Below are positions 1-4,284 of a stretch of DNA of 5,448 bases, in pieces (positions within the stretch are counted from its first letter, which is position 1; each line of letters opens with the position of its first letter). The stretch is from an uncultured Alistipes sp. GTDB lineage: Bacteria > Bacteroidota > Bacteroidia > Bacteroidales > Rikenellaceae. The position numbers and the translations under genes are program-made. A model generated the notes under the pieces. That model worked only from the letters and a program-made list of their open reading frames with translations. It was not told the DNA's origin and ran no database searches. The stretch is from positions 1 through 5,448 of the forward strand of contig CAJGDL010000107.1 of assembly GCA_904502075.1 (NCBI GenBank), written 5' to 3'.

Positions 1-1
1 C

Positions 2-394
2 ACTCTCGGAACAGGAATCGGCATCGGTGTTGTGGATCATGGGCGCCTCTTCTGCGGTGTAAACTGCGGAGTAGGTGAATTGGGATACCTTAAATATAAA
101 GACGGATGTCTTGAGGAGTACTGCAGCAGACAATATTTCGACAAGCACGGAGTGCAGTGCCACGACGCGGCCAAGGCCGCTCTTGAGGGCGATGCAGAGG
201 CCATCAGACTTTTCGAGGATTTCGGAAGGAATCTCGGATATGCCCTGAGCATCTTCATGTACGCATATGACCCGAGTCACGTTGTCTTCGGCGGTGGCAT
301 CGCAAACGCACTTCCGCTCTTCCGCCCTGCCATGGATGCCTATCTTAAGGAGAATTTCCCATTTGCCGGCAACGTCGAAAGACTCCATGTCGAG
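2..394 (+). CDS. ROK-family sugar kinase/regulator, C-terminal part, broken at both ends
   Basis: ROK proteins are cytoplasmic sugar kinases (glucokinase-like) or sugar-sensing repressors. The visible frame opens with a glycine-rich phosphate-binding segment (LGTGIGIGVVDHGRLFCGVN), followed by GELGYL and LEEYCS, which stand where ROK proteins carry their GE.GH and zinc/LE.Y.S region. The classical HxGCxCGxxGC zinc motif is not present, as in the shorter Bacteroidales ROK branch. A helical stretch (RNLGYALSIFMYAYDP) leads to HVVFGGGIANA, the conserved IVLGGG-type motif. The 5' end lies outside the window. The last recognisable ROK residues are ERLHVE (ending near 394); family members normally go on for about 30 residues with a section like ILGAAAL, which is absent. 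The frame stays open to 913, but from about 395 it is only antisense to the TonB receptor gene. Arginine is mostly AGA/AGG, glycine often GGA and leucine often CTT, unlike the rest of the window. The ROK assignment is firm; the substrate cannot be told. Confidence 0.85.
383..394. other. Chimeric junction between the ROK gene and the inverted TonB receptor gene
   Basis: Read on the + strand the 12 bases here encode LHVE, fitting the end of the ROK segment. Read on the - strand they encode LDME, fitting the AGLRLD segment of a TonB receptor barrel. Both genes are intact in frame up to this point and neither continues beyond it. Codon style also switches here: AGA, GGA and CTT to the left, CGC, GGC and CTC/CTG to the right. 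The bases usable by both genes look like microhomology. An inverted join with short microhomology is typical of amplification or assembly chimeras, but a genuine inversion or deletion breakpoint cannot be excluded from one sequence. Confidence 0.7.
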
Positions 395-1669
395 GCGCAG
401 ACCGGCGGTCAGGAGCCAGTGGCCGAGCCGCAGGGTCGATTCGTGGTAGAGAGCCGCCCCGAGGGTCTGCTGGTCGAAGCGGCTGTCGAGCGGAAACTCC
501 TCGGGAAAATCGACCTCGATCCCTTCGGGAATATTCCCCAGGATCAGGTTTTGGATGCCGTCGGGTTTGAAGACGACGGGGGCCTGCATGTCGCCCCCCT
601 TCCAAAAGCCGAAGGCCCCCACGAGCCATTGGTAGCGGTTCTTGGTGGTCGAGCGCACCACCACCTCCTCGGTCACGGCGTGTTCGCGGCGAATCTGCTC
701 GAGGGTGAAGTAACTCTCGGGGCGAAAATCCTGGTCGAGGGTCATGTGGTCGTCGAGGAATTGGTAGGAGGAGATGCTCTCCACCACGAGCGAGGGAGCC
801 GTGTAGCGCAGGGTGAAGGCCTCGGTGATCGAGGCACGGTCGTAGCCACAGGGGTCGTTGTAGGCGATGTCGCCCGTCTCGACCGAACGGTAAGGGTAGC
901 CCCCCTGCTCTAAGTAACCTACGGCGAGGGTGTTGCCCCAAAACCATCGGTCGCGCTCCCACTCCACCTTGATGCGGGCTCCGCCGCTGGTCTCGTGGTC
1001 GCACTTTTTGCCCGTGTATTCGTTGGTAAAGAGTCCGTCCGAACCTCCGAAGTGGGCCGACAGTCCCAAGCCGAGGTTTTTGAATCGGTTGTAGCTCGAA
1101 AGGCGCAACTTATAGGTGTTGCCGCTACCATATTCGCCCAAGAAGCGGGCCCCTTGGTAGTGCAGGGGCGAAAGAGTCTGGAGGTTGATCATGCCCCCCA
1201 TCGTGTTGCGGCCGTAGAGGGTGCTCTGCGGGCCGCGCAGTACCTCCAGGCGTTCGATGTCGGCCACCTCCAGGTCGTAGGCATCCTTGTTCAGCATCGG
1301 CACATTGTCGATATTGAGCCCCACCACAGGTTGGTCGATGCGGGCCCCCAAGCCACGTACATAGATCGACGAGGTCATGCGCGAACCGTAGTCGGGGGCG
1401 TAGAGGTTGGGAACGATGCATGAGATCTCCTTGGGAGCCGAGAGTTGGAGTCGATCGACTTGCTCCTTTAGAAAGAGCGAGGCGGCCACGGGGCTCTGAC
1501 TCAGGGGCAAGCGTTGCTTGACCGACGAGGAGCGAATGACTACCTCGCCGACCTGAATGGTTGTGTCGACCTCTAAAAGCGGATCGGTGCCACGCTCACG
1601 AGCCGAGGCTCCGAGGGTGGCAAAGTGTAGCATAGCGATTAGCAAGGAGTAAAAAATGCACCTTTTCAC
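383..1669 (-). CDS. TonB-dependent outer-membrane receptor, C-terminally truncated
   Basis: This outer-membrane transporter would take up a scarce ligand (iron chelate, cobalamin, or glycan) using TonB energy. From a GTG start the N-terminus is a signal peptide (VKRCIFYSLLIAMLHF, then ATLGASA, cleavage near residue 23). A TonB-box/linker region follows (IQVGEVVIRSSS, about 38-49). The plug domain covers about 57-165, with IYVRGLGARIDQPVVG, ERLEVLRGPQSTLYGRNTMG and GMINLQT. Barrel strands then run to AGLRLDME at codon 429. Receptors of this class usually reach 650-800 residues, so roughly 250-350 are missing at the junction. No CarboxypepD_reg (SusC-type) N-terminal extension is present and no SusD gene is seen, so it is not a classic Sus pair. 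GTG is chosen because it opens the signal peptide and no ATG lies upstream in frame before a stop; the internal ATG at codon 13 would remove the positive residues. It lies 63 bp downstream of the LuxR gene and has its own predicted promoter. Ligand unknown. Confidence 0.9.
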
Positions 1670-1676
1670 GGGTGCA
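1657..1676 (-). repeat. Inverted repeat TGCACC-N8-GGTGCA spanning the receptor start codon
   Basis: A perfect 6-bp dyad (1657-1662 and 1671-1676) encloses 8 bases. On the coding strand the GTG start (1669-1667) falls in the spacer, and the upstream arm overlaps the end of the -7 element. It could be an operator, or a hairpin holding the start codon in its loop on any transcript reading through from the LuxR gene. A dyad this short may also be chance. Confidence 0.35.
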
Positions 1677-1706
1677 AAGGAACAAAAAAAGTTCGGATGC
1701 TGCAAT
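1675..1706 (-). promoter_or_regulatory. Predicted Bacteroidetes promoter of the TonB receptor
   Basis: On the - strand ATTG (1706-1703) is followed after exactly 20 bp by TTCCTTTG (1682-1675), one mismatch from the TAnnTTTG -7 consensus; the -33 element matches TTTG at three of four bases. Only five bases (CACCC) separate the -7 element from the GTG start, so transcription should start at or next to the start codon, giving a leaderless mRNA. The same spacing recurs at the GH2-like gene, which strengthens the call. Confidence 0.6.
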
Positions 1707-1721
1707 CCTCATTTATGAGGA
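1706..1721. promoter_or_regulatory. Inverted repeat TCCTCAT-TT-ATGAGGA, candidate operator
   Basis: Seven bases pair perfectly across a 2-base centre. The repeat touches the predicted -33 element of the TonB receptor promoter and lies just past the end of the LuxR gene. That is where a transcription activator would bind. An alternative is a weak hairpin at the end of the LuxR transcript, but no T-run follows directly: the nearest, 7 T on the - strand at 1690-1684, is some 15 bases away. Confidence 0.4.
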
Positions 1722-1732
1722 GAGCGGGCGCA

Positions 1733-2311
1733 TTACTCGTCGATATACCCATTCATCATGGCGTAGATCGTCAGGGCCGAGGCGGTACGTATGCCGAGTT
1801 TTCGGGTGAGGTTGCGGCGGTGAGATATTACGGTGGTGAGGCTTACTCCCATGCGATCGGCAATCTCCTTGTTGATCAGCCCCCGGGTAAGGAGTCGCAA
1901 GACCTCGATTTCTCGGGGGGTGAGTTGTTTTTCGGGCTTCGGACGGGGGGCACCGTGCCCCTCTGCGGGGTGGCCGAAGTGGCGGATGCGCATCACCTCG
2001 CGCACAATCTCGGCTTCGCTTTGGCGGATGTCGAGGTGGTGTCCTGCGACCGCCTCTCCCTGCGTCAGGCGGATCGTGCGGTGCAGTTTGTCGTGCAGCC
2101 TCGTCTGCTCGCGCTCCACCAGTTCGGAGTCGATGCAATAGTGGAAGAAGTGTTCGTGGCGCTCCTCTTCCAAAAGGGTCTCGATCGAGGAGAAGAGCAC
2201 CACCTCCACCGAGGGCAGAATCCGCTCCAGGAGCGATTTCAGCCCCAAGCCGACCAAGGCGTTGGTGCTGAGGATGGCAAAGCGCGGGGTGGGCATTGAG
2301 GGGTTATTCAT
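1733..2311 (-). CDS. LuxR-family transcriptional regulator with atypical receiver-like domain
   Basis: This is a 192-residue DNA-binding regulator. The C-terminus (about 129-190) is a clear GerE/LuxR helix-turn-helix: LTPREIEVLRLLTRGLINKE, IADRMGV, then the recognition helix region SLTTVISHRRNLTRKLGI. The N-terminus (about 10-110) resembles a response-regulator receiver in length and in its opening (FAILSTNALVGLGLKSLLE). It lacks the acidic pair normally found after strand 1 (STN stands there) and has no recognisable lysine of strand 5, so ordinary Mg-dependent phosphorylation looks unlikely. The ATG at 2311 is preferred over an in-frame upstream start at 2380, because the extra 23 residues are low-complexity, lie inside rlmH and precede the conserved domain. 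The chosen ATG overlaps the rlmH stop (ATGAATAA), which suggests translational coupling. From memory, similar regulators in Bacteroidales sit next to TonB receptor genes, so the downstream receptor is the likely target (inference). Confidence 0.85.
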   Translation of the reverse strand: MNNPSMPTPRFAILSTNALVGLGLKSLLERILPSVEVVLFSSIETLLEEERHEHFFHYCIDSELVEREQTRLHDKLHRTIRLTQGEAVAGHHLDIRQSEAEIVREVMRIRHFGHPAEGHGAPRPKPEKQLTPREIEVLRLLTRGLINKEIADRMGVSLTTVISHRRNLTRKLGIRTASALTIYAMMNGYIDE

Positions 2312-2777
2312 GGTGGTAGGGTTCGTTGTTGAGGATCGTAAAGGCGCGATAGATCTGCTCGGCAAAGAGGGCTCGGACAATCTGGTGCGAGAAGGTCATG
2401 CGCGAGAGCGAAAGTTTGCCGTTGGCGCGGGCATAGACCTCTTCGGAGAATCCGTAGGGGCCTCCGATGATGAGCACCAGGCGGCGCATGCCGCTGTTCA
2501 TGCGTTTTTGCAGCCAATAGGCAAACTCCACGGAGCGCATCTCCTCGCCCCGCTCATCGAGCAACACCACATAATCGCCCTCGCCCAACTGCCTCAGGAT
2601 TGCCTCCCCCTCTAATGTGCGCTGCTGCTTGATGCTCAGTGACTTGGTGTTCTTGATATCGGGCAGGGTCGTGATGGCCATGCGGCAGTAGTGGTTCACT
2701 CGCTTGAGATACATCTCCACGAGAGCCCCAACCTCCTTTGAGTCAGTTTTTCCTATGACAATCAGCTCAATGTTCAC
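2304..2777 (-). CDS. rlmH: 23S rRNA (pseudouridine1915-N3)-methyltransferase RlmH
   Basis: RlmH is a small SPOUT-class methyltransferase that uses S-adenosylmethionine to methylate N3 of pseudouridine 1915 in helix 69 of 23S rRNA on the assembled 70S ribosome. The 157 residues match the family's length. Visible signatures are the N-terminal MNIELIVIGK, LLDERGEE (72-79), VEFAYWLQKRM, the IIGGPYGF cofactor loop (103-110), the LSLSRMTFSHQ knot segment (122-132), AEQIYRAF (139-146) and the C-terminal PYHHE, where the family conserves a YH pair. The start is GTG; it gives the conserved N-terminus, and no better ATG exists. The sequence ahead of it is A-rich (GATACAAAAA) with no Shine-Dalgarno, normal for Bacteroidetes. 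It lies 93 bp downstream of the GH2-like gene and overlaps the LuxR gene by 8 bp. I found no convincing promoter directly upstream, so read-through from the preceding gene is possible. Confidence 0.96.
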   Translation of the reverse strand: MNIELIVIGKTDSKEVGALVEMYLKRVNHYCRMAITTLPDIKNTKSLSIKQQRTLEGEAILRQLGEGDYVVLLDERGEEMRSVEFAYWLQKRMNSGMRRLVLIIGGPYGFSEEVYARANGKLSLSRMTFSHQIVRALFAEQIYRAFTILNNEPYHHE

Positions 2778-2801
2778 TTTTTGTATCTGCTATTTTTGTT
2801 T

Positions 2802-2828
2802 GTGGGGTAATCAGTCAATACACCCCAC
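2802..2828. repeat. Hairpin-forming inverted repeat GTGGGGT-N13-ACCCCAC
   Basis: A perfect 7-bp GC-rich stem encloses 13 bases in the short space between the GH2-like gene and rlmH. No T-run follows on either strand, so it does not look like an intrinsic terminator. It could be a transcript-stabilising or pausing hairpin in the leader of rlmH, about 25 nt before its start. Confidence 0.35.
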
Positions 2829-2854
2829 GGTATCTCCTCAAAAAAGGGATAATC

Positions 2855-2868
2855 GTGAATTGTGAATT
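2855..2868. repeat. Two tandem copies of GTGAATT
   Basis: Two adjacent perfect heptamers lie just beyond the stop codon of the GH2-like gene. This is probably a simple slippage repeat; no function is visible. Confidence 0.5.
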
Positions 2869-2870
2869 GG

Positions 2871-4187
2871 TTAATCGCTGTTCCATTCGCCTTGGGCATC
2901 TTCGTAGAAGACGGGGCGTTCGCTCTCCACCGATTTGATCCACTGATAGGCCTTGTAGAGGGCGTAGCCGTTGCCCGATGGGTTGGCCAGGCGGAAGGCG
3001 ATCACCGAGGTGTGGTTGCGCGAGCGGTAGTACATGCGCTTTACACGCAGGGTGAACTCCTCGGCCAGCGAGGGGTCGTTGGCGGGGGTACCTCCTACGG
3101 TGCGATCCTCGCGCTTGTCGGGGGCCGAAATGGCGGCGCAGTCGATGACATAGAGCCCCAGACGATCGGCCAACTCATAGTACCAGTGCGGTTGCGGAGC
3201 CGAGGGGCAGAGGGTGTTGAATCCGGCCTTCAGTAGGCGGCGCATCTCGCTCTCGGTCGCCTTTTTGTCGGCCAATGCATTACAGGGGGTGCTCTTCAGG
3301 GTGTAAGGTTCGCCAAAGCGGTACCATGTACCATCGCGGTAGACCATATCGCTGAAACCCAACTCGATAGGCATATACTCCCACATCTTGCCGTCGCGTT
3401 TCGTGAAGAGCATCACGCGGTAGAGAGGGGCCTTGCCGTTGCCCCACTTCTGTTCGTTGGTGTGGTAGATAAAGGGGTGCAGACGCACCGTATCTTGCGA
3501 ACGACCTGCAATACGGATCGGGTGGTCGGTGTAGTCCATCAGTTTCCCTTCGGGCGAGTAGATGTCGTAGGCTACATTGACCTCCTCTTCGTAGTTGAAG
3601 GCATTGCGGGCCACGATATCGAGTTCCAAGACTCCGAAGCGGCGCAACGAGTCGGGGACCAAGCGGATGCGGTAGTCGGCAATCGAACGCTTCTGCAGGG
3701 TGAAGAGGTAGGAGCCGGCGAAACGCTCGCAGGCTAGGCCGAGCCCCTGTTGTGTGTGCTCCAATTCTCCGCTGCGCAGACCAATGCGGAAATGGTTGAG
3801 GCCCTGGCGGATGTAGGGGGTCAGGTCGAACTCGGCGGGCGAGAGTCCATCCTCGTTGCGACACACCTCGTGGCCGTTGGCTTCAAGCGTGTAGGCTTGT
3901 CCCACCGCCTCGAGGTGGATCATCACCAGGCCGTCGGTCCAGAAGTAGGGGATTTCGGATTTCTGCCCCATCCAAATCGCCTCGGCCTCCAACGACTCCA
4001 CTTCGGGGGCAAAGCGAAGGTATTGGTTGCTGTGGGAGAAGTCGCCTCCGACCACCGCATCGTGGCGGTTCTGATAGGGGAGGCCTTCGGCACGGAAAAC
4101 CTCGTGCCGTTGGGCTGAAAGGGGGCTTTCGAGCCCCGTAAAAAGGGCCGTAAGGAGCAGGAGTTGTAGCAATCGTAACTTTCTCAT
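2871..4187 (-). CDS. Secreted GH2-like (beta-galactosidase fold) protein, probably non-catalytic
   Basis: The 438-residue protein opens with a signal peptide (MRKLRLLQLLLLTALFTG, cleavage near SAQ, residue 25). Three GH2-type regions follow. The first is a sugar-binding jelly-roll-like domain (about 45-165, with HEVCRNEDGLSPAEFDLTPY). The second is an Ig-like sandwich (about 170-280). The third is the first half of a TIM barrel (about 283-438, with LLKAGFNTL, YYELADRLGLYVID, RMYYRSRNHTSVIAFRLANP and WIKSVESERPVFYED). Active GH2 enzymes carry GNESG at the acid/base; here it reads ANPSG, with Pro403 in place of Glu. The usual DE after strand 3 is DC (349-350), and the RTSHYP-type segment is LCPSAPQPH. 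The protein ends with TAA before the strand that would bear the nucleophile Glu, and only 93 bp separate the stop from rlmH, so the lost half is not simply frameshifted downstream. It is likely a periplasmic or exported glycan-binding pseudoenzyme; a decaying enzyme is the alternative. The ATG at 4187 fits both the signal peptide and the promoter. Confidence 0.85.
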   Translation of the reverse strand: MRKLRLLQLLLLTALFTGLESPLSAQRHEVFRAEGLPYQNRHDAVVGGDFSHSNQYLRFAPEVESLEAEAIWMGQKSEIPYFWTDGLVMIHLEAVGQAYTLEANGHEVCRNEDGLSPAEFDLTPYIRQGLNHFRIGLRSGELEHTQQGLGLACERFAGSYLFTLQKRSIADYRIRLVPDSLRRFGVLELDIVARNAFNYEEEVNVAYDIYSPEGKLMDYTDHPIRIAGRSQDTVRLHPFIYHTNEQKWGNGKAPLYRVMLFTKRDGKMWEYMPIELGFSDMVYRDGTWYRFGEPYTLKSTPCNALADKKATESEMRRLLKAGFNTLCPSAPQPHWYYELADRLGLYVIDCAAISAPDKREDRTVGGTPANDPSLAEEFTLRVKRMYYRSRNHTSVIAFRLANPSGNGYALYKAYQWIKSVESERPVFYEDAQGEWNSD

Positions 4188-4192
4188 AGGGG

Positions 4193-4224
4193 CAAAGGTA
4201 CTTTTTTATTTGAATTATCGCAAA
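4193..4224 (-). promoter_or_regulatory. Predicted promoter of the GH2-like gene, leaderless arrangement
   Basis: On the - strand TTTG (4224-4221), 20 bp and TACCTTTG (4200-4193) match the Bacteroidetes -33 and -7 consensus exactly. Five bases (CCCCT) remain before the ATG, so the transcript should begin at or beside the start codon. The element shares bases 4209-4224 with the asnS promoter on the other strand. Confidence 0.75.
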
Positions 4225-4240
4225 TAAATACCTATCTTTG
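4209..4240 (+). promoter_or_regulatory. Predicted promoter of asnS
   Basis: TTTG (4209-4212), 20 bp and TATCTTTG (4233-4240) match the Bacteroidetes promoter consensus exactly. The start codon lies 44 bp beyond, giving an A-rich leader of roughly 35-40 nt with no Shine-Dalgarno sequence, the usual translation signal in this phylum. The promoter interleaves with that of the divergent GH2-like gene. Confidence 0.75.
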
Positions 4241-4284
4241 TGGGCTAAAACGAACTGCGAAAAACAAAAAACCAAAAATATAAG

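Noticed and set aside
32..913. A 293-residue + strand reading frame that looks like a full gene
   Set aside because: Only its first ~121 codons are ROK. After ~394 it is the antisense of the TonB receptor gene, whose - strand frame shows clear receptor motifs. A fusion protein is not credible.
345..1004. Long - strand frame of 219 codons under the receptor
   Set aside because: It is arginine- and proline-rich with no domain signal, and lies in a different frame from the receptor, which explains the same bases.
1684..1721. Intrinsic terminator after the LuxR gene (inverted repeat plus 7 T on the - strand)
   Set aside because: The stem is AT-rich and short, and the T-run is about 15 bases away rather than adjacent. 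The position fits a promoter-linked site better.
1697..2299. 200-codon + strand frame opposite the LuxR gene
   Set aside because: The - strand frame holds a textbook LuxR helix-turn-helix; the + frame is compositional noise.
383..2311. A SusC/SusD polysaccharide-utilisation locus
   Set aside because: The receptor lacks the SusC N-terminal extension, no SusD gene is present, and the GH2-like protein lacks catalytic residues.
2312..2380. Upstream 23-residue extension of the LuxR protein
   Set aside because: It lies entirely within rlmH, is rich in Ser/Pro/Thr and does not belong to the domain. The ATG at 2311 sits at the rlmH stop, as expected for coupled genes.
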